DNA from: JALOAT01 sp050179875
GTDB lineage: Bacteria > Pseudomonadota > Gammaproteobacteria > Thiohalomonadales > Thiohalomonadaceae
Direction of reading: 5' to 3'
DNA: 14,713 nt
Assembly: GCA_050179875.1 (NCBI GenBank)
Contig: JBFXES010000064.1
Span: 1-14,713, forward strand
Under the pieces are notes generated by a model that had not been told where the DNA came from, did no database searches, and saw nothing but the letters and a program-made list of their open reading frames with translations. The position numbers and the translations under genes are program-made. Shown here piece by piece: positions 8,499 through 14,713 of this stretch (positions are counted from its first letter, which is position 1; each line of letters begins with the position of its first letter).

Positions 8499-11400
8499 TG
8501 GCCATGGCGCGGAAAGAGACGAACGTAACGGTGCAGAAGCGCGGAGGAATCCTCAGCCGCTGCGCGCATGCGTGCGCGCCGCTGGCCTTGTGGCTGTTCG
8601 CGGGCGGGATGATGCCCGCGCAGGCGGAGGAGGGCGCGCGCGCCCATGTGATCGACACGCCCATCACCGAGGCCTCCGAGCGCCAGTTGCCCGTGGATGG
8701 CAGGTTCACGCCCTGGGTGCAGGACGAGGGCATCTACAGCCAGAACAAGGGCGATCGCATCGAACGCAGGGAAGTGCAGGAAGCGCGGGTGCGCACGGTG
8801 AAACTGCCCAACGTGGTGCCGCCCATTCCCTTCGAATCCGGCGACGCCTCCATTCCGGAGCACTACATCGGCCTGTTGCGCGAGGTGCTGGACGGCATGA
8901 AGGGCCGGCAGAACGTGCGCGTGCACTTCGTCGGTCACACGGACAGCGTGCCCCTGCTCGGCGCGGCGCGGGAACGCTACGGCGACAACCTGGGACTGTC
9001 CCGCGAGCGCGCCGGCACCGTGGCGGAATTCTTCAAGGACGCCCTCGATCTGCCGCCCGATGCCATCTCCTACGACGGCGCCGGCGAGTCGCAACCGGTG
9101 GCGAGCAATGCCACCGCCGCGGGGCGCGCGAAAAATCGCCGCGTGGAAGTGGAGGTGTGGTACGACGAGGTGGAGACGCAGACGGTGGAGAAGGAGGTGC
9201 TGGTCGCCGAGAAGCTCAACCGTGTCAAGGTGTGCCGCGTGGAGACCGTGTGCAAGCTGCGTTACCGCGAGGGCCAGGCCCGCCGCGCGCGCATCCGCAA
9301 CCTGCTGCCGCCGCTGCGCTTCGACGACGAGACCACCGGCATACCCGCCGAGTACCAGCGCAAGATCCTGCAGGCCCTCAACAACCTGGGCGACAAGCAG
9401 AACGTGGTGATCCGTTTCGTGGGCCACACGGACAACGTGCCGCTGGAAGGTCGCGACGCGCGCATCTACGGCAACCACCTGGCCCTCTCCAAGGCGCGCG
9501 CGCGCCGTGTGGCGCTGGCGGTGCAGGAAGGCCTCAAGCTGCCCGACGGCGCCGTGGACAGCGACGGTCGGGGCAACGCGCAACCCGCGGCCAGCAACGA
9601 CACCGCCACCGGTCGCGCGCTCAACCGCCGCGTGGAAGTGGAATACTGGTACGACGACCCCTTGCAGGAACTGCCGGACGAGCCGCAGCTATGCCCCGAG
9701 GCGGCAGGCGCCGAGACCGTCACCCGCGTGTACGACCCGCCCTCGGGACCCATCGCACCCGTGTATTTCCAGGGCGGCCAGCCGGTGGTCTCGGACGATT
9801 ATCTCGCCCGCCTGCGTTCCATCCTGGGCGAGGTGCAGGACAAGGCCAACGTGCGCCTGCGCTTCGTGGGTTACACCGCCAACCGCCGCCTGGATCGCCG
9901 CACCGCCATGGTGTACGGCGACGACATCGGCCTTTCCACCGCACGGGCACGGCGCACCATGGAGCGGGTCAGCACCGCGCTCGGACTGACGGCGCGCCAG
10001 GCGGAACACGAAGGCCGCGGCTACGTGCAGTCCGCCGACGTGGTGAACGCGGGCTTCGTGGAGGCCGATGAATCGCGCGTGGAAGTCCAGGTGGTCTACG
10101 ACGAGCTGGCCGCACTGGACGACAGCGACGCGCTCGACATCACGCGCATCACCCGCGAGGTGAGCCCGGCCAATCCTTATGCGCTGAACCTCATGCGCAT
10201 CGCCGTGGACGGCAAGCCGGTGGACGATCCCAACAAGAGCATCCAGGACGTGCAGCGCTGCACGGACGTGGCGCTGGCGCAGGCGGACATCCGCTTCCGT
10301 TTCGACAACCTCCGGCTCAAGCCGCGCCTGAACGTGAGCGCCTGGCCCACCACCGTGCGTCACCGGGACGACCCGGAGACGCCGTTCCCGGACCATCTCG
10401 TGCGCTTCAGGACCTACACCAACTATGCCGGCTTCATCGAACGCGCCGAGGTGCGCGTGTTCGAGGCAGGCCGTTCCACGCGCGACGATCCCCTGGCCGT
10501 GATCCCGGTAACCAAGGCGGGCGAGGCCGAGTGGGAGGTCAACCTGGCTGCCTACGCTGCCCCACGTCGCGAGCTGCAATACGTGTTGCGCGTATATGAC
10601 CGCGACGGCCTGTTCGACGAAACGGCGCCGCAATCGCTGTGGGTGTTGGAGCGCCTGGACGCCGACCTGGCGCAGCACGACGCCGCTGAGGAACTGCTGG
10701 TCGGCTACGGCGAGAACCGCCTCGCGGTGCAGAACATCCCGGTGCGCGGCGGTACGGTTTCGGTGACAGGCTCGGGGATCCCCGCAGGCCATACCGTGTG
10801 GGTTGCCGGCGAACCCGTGCCCCTGGGCGCCGACAACGACTTCGTGACCGAAAGGATCGTGCCCCAGGGCCTGCACACCCTGGAGGTGGCCGTGCTGGAC
10901 GCCGCAGGCAACGGCGAGCTGTTCCTGCGCGACCTGGAACTGAAGAAGAGCGATTGGTTCTACGTGGCCATCGCCGATCTCACGGTATCGCAGTCCGACA
11001 CCAACGGCCCCGCCGAACTGGTCACCAACGACAAGGCCCACTACGACGACGACCTGTCGGTGGACGGCCGCCTGGCCGGCTACGTCCACGGCAAGTTCGG
11101 CGACGACTGGCGCCTCACCGCCAGCGCCGACACCCTGGAAGGCCCGGTGGAAGACCTGTTCACCAACTTCATGGACAAGTCCCCGGATGCGCTGTTCCGC
11201 CGCATCGACCCCGACTACTTCTATCCCACCTACGGCGACGACGGCTCGGTGGAGGAAGGCGCGCCCACCATGGGCAAGTTCTACCTGAAGCTGCAACAGC
11301 GCGAGAACTACGGCCTGTGGGGCAACTTCAAGATCGGCTACGTGGACAACAGCCTGGCCCACGTGGACCGCGGCCTGTACGGCGCCAACGTGCACTTCCA

Positions 11401-13636
11401 GTCCGAAGACACCACCGCCTTCGGCGAGCAGCGCCTGTGGATTGACGGCTTCGCCGCCCAGCCCGGCACCGTGGCCGGGCGCGACGAATTCCGCGGCACC
11501 GGCGGCTCGCTGTACTTCCTGCGTCACCAGGACATCGTCATCGGCTCCGAGCGCGTGCGCGTGGAAGTGCGCGACAAGGATTCGGGCCTGGTGATCGCCG
11601 TGAAGAACCTGGTCGCGGGGCTCGACTACAGCGTCGACTACCTGCAGGGCCGCATCGTGCTCGCCGAGCCGCTGTCGGGCACGGCTGCGGACGAGTTGCT
11701 GGTGGACAGCGGCGCCGGGGCAGGCAACCCCGTGTTCCTGGTGGCGCGCTACGAATTCACGCCGGGCTTCGACGACCTGGACAACCTGTCCAACGGCGGC
11801 CGCGCCCACTACTGGTTCAGCGATCACGTGCGCATCGGCCTCACCGCCAGCCACGACGAGGAAGCGGGCGAGGCCCGGGACGTGCGCGGCGCCGACCTGA
11901 TCCTGCGCAAGAACGCGCAGACCTGGGTGAAGATCGAGGCCTCGCAGAGCGAGGGTGCCGGCATTGATACCCTGGAATCGCTGGACGGCGGTTTCAGTTT
12001 CTCCGGCGGCGCGGCAGCAGCCGACACCGACGGCCCCGCCGGTGCCTGGCGCCTGGATGCCAGCGCGGCCCTGTCCGATCTCTACGCCGGTGCCCGCGGT
12101 CAGGCGACGCTGTACACCCAGTCGGTGGAGGCGGGCTATGCGGCGCCCGGCGTGGAGACGCTGAAGGACACCGAGCAGTACGGCGGCTCCCTGTCCCTGC
12201 CCGTGACCGAGCGTCTGGCAGTGAAACTGAAGGCCGATCGCCGCGTGCAGGACCAGGGCCTGGAGACCTCCGCCGGCGAGCTGGACGCGGACTACCGCCT
12301 GGATCAGCACTGGACCCTCAGCACCGGTGTGCGCAACGAATTCCGCGAGGACAACTCGCCGGTGGTGCCGCTCACGCAGGAAGAGGGCGAACGCACCGAC
12401 GTGGTGCTGCGCGCCACCTTCGACTCCCGCGAGCGCTGGCTGGCCTACGGCTACGTGCAGGACACGGTGAACACCACGGGCAACCGCGAGAGCAACGGCC
12501 GCATCGGCACGGGCGGCGCCTACCGTCTCACCGATCGCTTCAGCGTTACCGGCGAGGCCTCCACCGGCGACCTGGGCGAGGCGGGCACCCTGGGCGCGGA
12601 GTATCTGTGGTCGGATCGCACCACGGTCTATTCCAACTACGCCCTGGAGAACGAGCGCACGGACAACGGCGTGCGCGCGCGCAAGGGCAACCTGGTGTCC
12701 GGTTTCCGCAGCCATTGGTCCGACACCACCAGCGTCTACCTGGAAGAACGCTACAGCCACGGCGACGTGCCCACGGGCCTGACCCATGCCACGGGCGTGG
12801 ATCTCGCACCCACCGATCGCTGGAACCTGGGCTTCAACGCCGACTACGGCGTGCTGCGCGACAACCAGACCGGCGCCGAGATCGAGCGCCGCGCCCTGGG
12901 CGTGCGCGTGGGCTACGGCTTCGACGGGGTGAAGCTGGCCAGCGCCCTGGAATACCGCGTGGACCGCACCGAGGCCGCCGACCTGAGCCGCTCCGAGCGC
13001 ACCACCTGGCTCACCAAGAACAGCCTGAAATACCAGATCACCCCGGAATGGCGCTTCATCGGCAAGCTGGATCACGCCGAGAGCGAAAGCTCCCTGGGCG
13101 AGTTCTACGACGGCAGCTACACCGAGGCGGTGGCGGGCTACGGCTATCGCCCGGTGCGCCACGACCGGCTCAACGCCCTGCTCAAGTACACCTATTTCTA
13201 CAACCTGCCGTCACCAGGCCAGGTCACCGTGGAGAACACCGCCGCCGCCTTCATCCAGAAGAGCCACATCTTCGCCGCGGATGTCATTTACGACCTCACC
13301 CCGCGCTGGTCGGTGGGCGGCAAGTACGCCTACCGCCTGGGCCAGGTGGCCATGGACCGCGAGGACCCCGAGTTCTTCGACAGCCGCGCCCACCTCTACA
13401 TCGCCCGCGCCGACTGGCACTTCATCCACCGCTGGGACGCCGTCATCGAGGCCCGGCTGCTCGACCTGCCGGACGCCCAGGACCGCCGCAGCGGCATGCT
13501 GCTGGCCGTCTATCGCCATTTCGGCGACAACCTCAAGCTGGGCGCCGGCTACAACTTCGCCGACTTCTCGGACGATCTCACCGATCTCGACTACGACAAT
13601 CAGGGCATTTTCGTGAACGTGATCGGGGCGCTTTGA
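8495..13636 (+). CDS. Outer-membrane beta-barrel protein with three tandem OmpA-like domains
   Basis: 1,713 residues, probably an outer-membrane barrel with an N-terminal periplasmic, peptidoglycan-binding part. The signal peptide has a basic region (QKRGGILSR), a hydrophobic core (PLALWLFAGG) and likely cleavage after PAQA (residue 44). The exact start (ATG at 8495, 8498 or 8504, or GTG at 8531) is not settled. Three OmpA-C-like domains follow at about 106-223 (GHTD 147-150, N165-L-G-L-S-R-E-R), 268-388 (GHTD 310-313, NHLALSKARA) and 417-545 (GYTAN in place of GHTD, but LSTARA kept). Beta-rich linker and Ig-like sequence covers about 550-846. From about 848 to the end there are alternating-residue amphipathic strands typical of a large barrel, ending IFVNVIGAL (terminal Leu rather than the usual aromatic). 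Cysteines 247 and 253 lie between the first two OmpA domains. It overlaps the giant surface-protein gene and is probably its partner. A receptor or unrelated porin-like role remains possible. Confidence 0.88.
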   Translation: MMAMARKETNVTVQKRGGILSRCAHACAPLALWLFAGGMMPAQAEEGARAHVIDTPITEASERQLPVDGRFTPWVQDEGIYSQNKGDRIERREVQEARVRTVKLPNVVPPIPFESGDASIPEHYIGLLREVLDGMKGRQNVRVHFVGHTDSVPLLGAARERYGDNLGLSRERAGTVAEFFKDALDLPPDAISYDGAGESQPVASNATAAGRAKNRRVEVEVWYDEVETQTVEKEVLVAEKLNRVKVCRVETVCKLRYREGQARRARIRNLLPPLRFDDETTGIPAEYQRKILQALNNLGDKQNVVIRFVGHTDNVPLEGRDARIYGNHLALSKARARRVALAVQEGLKLPDGAVDSDGRGNAQPAASNDTATGRALNRRVEVEYWYDDPLQELPDEPQLCPEAAGAETVTRVYDPPSGPIAPVYFQGGQPVVSDDYLARLRSILGEVQDKANVRLRFVGYTANRRLDRRTAMVYGDDIGLSTARARRTMERVSTALGLTARQAEHEGRGYVQSADVVNAGFVEADESRVEVQVVYDELAALDDSDALDITRITREVSPANPYALNLMRIAVDGKPVDDPNKSIQDVQRCTDVALAQADIRFRFDNLRLKPRLNVSAWPTTVRHRDDPETPFPDHLVRFRTYTNYAGFIERAEVRVFEAGRSTRDDPLAVIPVTKAGEAEWEVNLAAYAAPRRELQYVLRVYDRDGLFDETAPQSLWVLERLDADLAQHDAAEELLVGYGENRLAVQNIPVRGGTVSVTGSGIPAGHTVWVAGEPVPLGADNDFVTERIVPQGLHTLEVAVLDAAGNGELFLRDLELKKSDWFYVAIADLTVSQSDTNGPAELVTNDKAHYDDDLSVDGRLAGYVHGKFGDDWRLTASADTLEGPVEDLFTNFMDKSPDALFRRIDPDYFYPTYGDDGSVEEGAPTMGKFYLKLQQRENYGLWGNFKIGYVDNSLAHVDRGLYGANVHFQSEDTTAFGEQRLWIDGFAAQPGTVAGRDEFRGTGGSLYFLRHQDIVIGSERVRVEVRDKDSGLVIAVKNLVAGLDYSVDYLQGRIVLAEPLSGTAADELLVDSGAGAGNPVFLVARYEFTPGFDDLDNLSNGGRAHYWFSDHVRIGLTASHDEEAGEARDVRGADLILRKNAQTWVKIEASQSEGAGIDTLESLDGGFSFSGGAAAADTDGPAGAWRLDASAALSDLYAGARGQATLYTQSVEAGYAAPGVETLKDTEQYGGSLSLPVTERLAVKLKADRRVQDQGLETSAGELDADYRLDQHWTLSTGVRNEFREDNSPVVPLTQEEGERTDVVLRATFDSRERWLAYGYVQDTVNTTGNRESNGRIGTGGAYRLTDRFSVTGEASTGDLGEAGTLGAEYLWSDRTTVYSNYALENERTDNGVRARKGNLVSGFRSHWSDTTSVYLEERYSHGDVPTGLTHATGVDLAPTDRWNLGFNADYGVLRDNQTGAEIERRALGVRVGYGFDGVKLASALEYRVDRTEAADLSRSERTTWLTKNSLKYQITPEWRFIGKLDHAESESSLGEFYDGSYTEAVAGYGYRPVRHDRLNALLKYTYFYNLPSPGQVTVENTAAAFIQKSHIFAADVIYDLTPRWSVGGKYAYRLGQVAMDREDPEFFDSRAHLYIARADWHFIHRWDAVIEARLLDLPDAQDRRSGMLLAVYRHFGDNLKLGAGYNFADFSDDLTDLDYDNQGIFVNVIGAL
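8810..10120 (+). repeat. Three tandem OmpA-C-like domain repeats within the barrel gene
   Basis: Domains at about 8810-9172, 9296-9661 and 9743-10120. Shared order: a PP-x-x-F opening, an IP-x-x-Y helix start, QNV-x-(V/I)-x-FVGHTD, YG-(D/N)-x-LxLS-x-x-RA, DGxGxxQPxASN and NRRVEVE-x-WYD. The first two are close to each other. The third has lost His and Asp of GHTD and the NRR motif (ESRVEVQVVYD instead). Confidence 0.85.
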
Positions 13637-13678
13637 TGAGAGGCGGCTTTCCTTCATGCAACGCAGGTCTGAAGGCGT

Positions 13679-13717
13679 AACCACGGGGGACACGGGGAAC
13701 ACGGGGATGACGGGTCA
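13679..13717 (+). repeat. 9-bp tandem repeat, CACGGGG type (left arm)
   Basis: Four consecutive 9-mers: CACGGGGGA, CACGGGGAA, CACGGGGAT, GACGGGTCA, preceded by AAC. A weaker copy (ACCACGGAGCCAAGCACAAGG) starts near 13738. The sequence resembles the CCACGGAGG/CACGGAGAA-type intergenic repeats seen in many environmental bacterial genomes, which are often mis-annotated as short HREH- or SVSSVV-like proteins. That resemblance is from memory, not a search. Confidence 0.6.
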
Positions 13718-13848
13718 GGCGCGTGGATCAGGCGAGGACCACGGAGCCAAGCACAAGGATGCGGAGGTAGAGCAACACAGGGAGCGGTTGCCGAGGGCCG
13801 GGGCGATGGGAAAATCCGGCTGCATATCGTAAATACTGGAAAATTTCC

Positions 13849-13873
13849 TAGGAGCCGACCCTGTCGGCGCATG
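13849..13873 (+). repeat. REP-like palindromic element
   Basis: TAGGA followed by a perfect 6-bp stem GCCGAC (13854-13859), loop CCT, GTCGGC (13863-13868). The layout, TAGGAGC tetranucleotide-plus-hairpin, is like REP sequences of Pseudomonas and other gammaproteobacteria, which are mobilised by RAYT (TnpA-REP) transposases. There is no T-tract, so it is not a canonical terminator. Confidence 0.5.
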
Positions 13874-13905
13874 CCTTGTCCGGCTACCGGCGGCACAACG
13901 ACCAT

Positions 13906-13919
13906 GCGCCCCGTGGCGC
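13906..13919 (+). repeat. Small hairpin GCGCC-CCGT-GGCGC
   Basis: Perfect 5-bp stem with a 4-base loop, about 40 bases after the REP-like hairpin and before the inverted CCGTGG repeat. It could be the second half of a paired REP (BIME) unit, or chance in GC-rich DNA. Confidence 0.3.
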
Positions 13920-13943
13920 GGGCCCCCGCAAGCGAATTCCATT

Positions 13944-13975
13944 CCTCCGTGCCCTCGTGGCCTCCGTGGTTCCTC
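13944..13975 (-). repeat. Inverted copy of the CACGGGG-type repeat (right arm)
   Basis: Read on the - strand this is AACCACGGAGGCCACGAGGG followed by CACGGAGG. It aligns with the left arm at 13679-13706 with a few substitutions and one base less. The two arms therefore face each other across about 240 bases that contain the REP-like hairpin. Confidence 0.55.
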
Positions 13976-13981
13976 TCCCCT

Positions 13982-13994
13982 TGGCGGACCGCCA
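13982..13994 (+). repeat. Perfect palindrome TGGCGG-A-CCGCCA
   Basis: Six-base arms around a single central base, about 90 bases before the substrate-binding protein start. The one-base centre suits a dimeric regulator operator better than an RNA hairpin. A second small inverted repeat, TTGCG-CCC-CGCAA, follows at 13997-14009. No regulator family can be assigned. Confidence 0.35.
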
Positions 13995-14066
13995 GATTGC
14001 GCCCCGCAACACAAGCCGGGATCGCCCCCGGGCGCCCCTGCGTTGTATCATGCTTACCCCTGCCTC

Positions 14067-14075
14067 AGGAAAGGA
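14067..14075 (+). promoter_or_regulatory. Ribosome binding site for the substrate-binding protein gene
   Basis: AGGAAAGGA, six bases before the ATG at 14082. It is the strongest Shine-Dalgarno-like sequence near any start in the window and fixes this start, which is followed immediately by a signal peptide. Confidence 0.75.
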
Positions 14076-14081
14076 CATTCC

Positions 14082-14713
14082 ATGCTTCGCAGTAGGCCGG
14101 TACTCGGGTGGTTGCTCGGCGCGCTGGCGCTTGTGCTGTCCGCCGGAGTGGAGGCTGCAGACCCGCCACGCCGCATCCTCGTCGGCTTTTCCCAGGACAC
14201 GCTCGCCAACGACTGGCGTGCCGCACAGGCGACCGACCTGCGGCGTGAACTGGCGCGATTTCCCAACGTCGAGCTGGTGGTCACGGACGGCAAGGGTTCC
14301 ACCGCCCAGCAGATCCTGGACATCGAGGACCTGATCGCGCGAAAGGTGGACGTGCTGGTCACCAGTCCGCGCGACCGCGCGGCCATGACGCCGGTGGTGT
14401 CGCGCGCCTTCCGCGCAGGCATCCCGGTGGTGTTGCTGACCCGGCTTATCGAGTCCGAGGATTACACCACCTTCATCTCGCCCGACGACGCCGCCATCGG
14501 CCGCGAGGCCGCCCGCCACCTGGCGGCGGTGCTCAAGGGCCGCGGCGACGTGCTCATGCTGGAAGGCGTGCCCACCGCCACCACCGCCCAGTTGCGTACC
14601 CGCGGCTTCCTGGAGGAATTGAAGGCCCATCCCGGCCTGCGTCTGGTCGGCGTGAAAACGGCCAATTACCTGCGCAACGACGCCATCCGGGCCATGGAGG
14701 AGGTGTTCCACGA
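14082..14713 (+). CDS. Periplasmic type I (RbsB-like) substrate-binding protein, 3' end outside window
   Basis: 210 codons are visible and the frame is still open at the window edge. The N-terminus is a Sec signal peptide: MLRSR, a hydrophobic core GWLLGALALVLSAGV, and cleavage near VEAA. The mature part has the order of Peripla_BP_4 sugar-binding proteins. First comes ILVGFSQDTLANDWR (typical GFSQ...N-x-WR opening), then GKGSTAQQILDIEDLIARKV and VDVLVTSPRD. These are followed by AGIPVVLLTR, a D-x-AAIGREAARHL helix, the G-x-GDVLMLEG strand, and TAQLRTRGF, which matches the family's R-x-x-GF. It should bind a sugar-like or other small ligand in the periplasm and pass it to an ABC transporter or a membrane sensor kinase/cyclase. 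The partner genes lie beyond the window, so transport versus sensing cannot be decided. The 445-base gap and its own ribosome binding site suggest a unit separate from the surface-protein operon. Confidence 0.85.
   Translation, partial: MLRSRPVLGWLLGALALVLSAGVEAADPPRRILVGFSQDTLANDWRAAQATDLRRELARFPNVELVVTDGKGSTAQQILDIEDLIARKVDVLVTSPRDRAAMTPVVSRAFRAGIPVVLLTRLIESEDYTTFISPDDAAIGREAARHLAAVLKGRGDVLMLEGVPTATTAQLRTRGFLEELKAHPGLRLVGVKTANYLRNDAIRAMEEVFH

Larger units (their letters stand above)
13637..14081 (+). other. Non-coding gap rich in inverted repeats
   Basis: About 445 bases between the barrel gene and the substrate-binding protein gene. No credible gene was found: short frames here lack a ribosome binding site and family resemblance. 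It contains the 9-bp tandem, its inverted copy, a REP-like hairpin and small palindromes listed separately. A locally AT-richer island (about 13810-13850) sits next to the REP-like hairpin. A CCTTCA...TGAAGG stem (13651-13656 with 13670-13675) lies just after the barrel gene but has no T-tract, so I do not call a terminator. No promoter with acceptable -35/-10 spacing was recognised. Confidence 0.6.

Noticed and set aside
8560..8630. Lipoprotein signal (Cys residues in SRCAHACAPL) for the barrel protein
   Set aside because: The cysteines lie before, not at the end of, the hydrophobic core, and no L-x-G/A-C lipobox is present; PAQA is a normal signal peptidase I site.
9689..13162. A 1,157-codon open frame on the - strand opposite the barrel gene
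   Set aside because: Same cause. It has low-complexity His/Ala/Val/Gly-rich composition, no ribosome binding site and no family resemblance; the + strand frame has OmpA motifs and a signal peptide.
13651..13675. Possible terminator after the barrel gene (CCTTCA...TGAAGG stem)
   Set aside because: Only six pairs, a 13-base loop and no T-tract, so an intrinsic terminator is not supported.
13211..13702. A 163-codon - strand frame beginning MFPVSPVVTPSDL
   Set aside because: Its start is translated from the CACGGGG tandem repeat, a known source of spurious short proteins, and the rest is antisense to the barrel gene.
13679..13717. CRISPR-like short regular repeats
   Set aside because: The units are 9 bp, contiguous and without spacers; this is a simple tandem repeat.
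14043..14051. TTGTATCAT as a -10-like promoter element for the substrate-binding protein gene
   Set aside because: No acceptable -35 hexamer lies 16-18 bases upstream, and a true extended -10 would need one base between TG and TATCAT.
13876..14334. A 152-codon + strand frame crossing the start of the substrate-binding protein
   Set aside because: Wrong frame relative to a well-supported gene with ribosome binding site, signal peptide and family motifs; the product is Arg/Pro/Ser-rich without structure.

Overview
The window looks like chromosome from a high-GC, Gram-negative bacterium, most likely a gamma- or beta-proteobacterium. The reasons are strong G/C preference at third codon positions, an outer-membrane beta-barrel protein with OmpA-type peptidoglycan-binding domains, Sec signal peptides, and a REP-like hairpin of the TAGGAGC...GTCGGC kind in the only sizeable intergenic gap. 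The species cannot be named from the sequence. All supported genes are on the + strand.

Positions 1-8498 hold the 3' part of a giant surface-protein gene whose 5' end lies before the window. At least 2,830 residues are visible. They form one incomplete and fourteen complete DUF11/isopeptide-type beta-sandwich repeats, two SdrD_B/Cna-B-like domains with an intervening carboxypeptidase-regulatory-like segment, and a short C-terminal region that reads like a worn-down OmpA domain. Every complete repeat keeps a Lys-Asp-Asn set in equivalent places, which suggests intramolecular isopeptide bonds. Eight of the repeats are organised as a duplicated four-domain block of about 632 residues.

Positions 8495-13636 overlap the giant gene by the four bases ATGA. 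They encode a 1,713-residue outer-membrane protein with a signal peptide, three tandem OmpA-C-like domains (the third degenerate), an Ig-like linker region and a beta-barrel of about 850 residues. The two genes are probably one translationally coupled operon. My working model is a long, covalently stiffened stalk paired with a peptidoglycan-bound outer-membrane barrel that anchors, displays or exports it. That pairing is inference from order, coupling and shared OmpA-like sequence.

Positions 13637-14081 are non-coding and rich in inverted repeats. The region has a four-unit 9-bp CACGGGG-type tandem, an inverted copy of that sequence about 250 bp further on, a REP-like hairpin between them, and small palindromes before the next gene. 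From 14082 to the window edge runs the start of a periplasmic type I (RbsB-like) sugar-type substrate-binding protein with a good ribosome binding site and signal peptide. It is probably an independent transcription unit.
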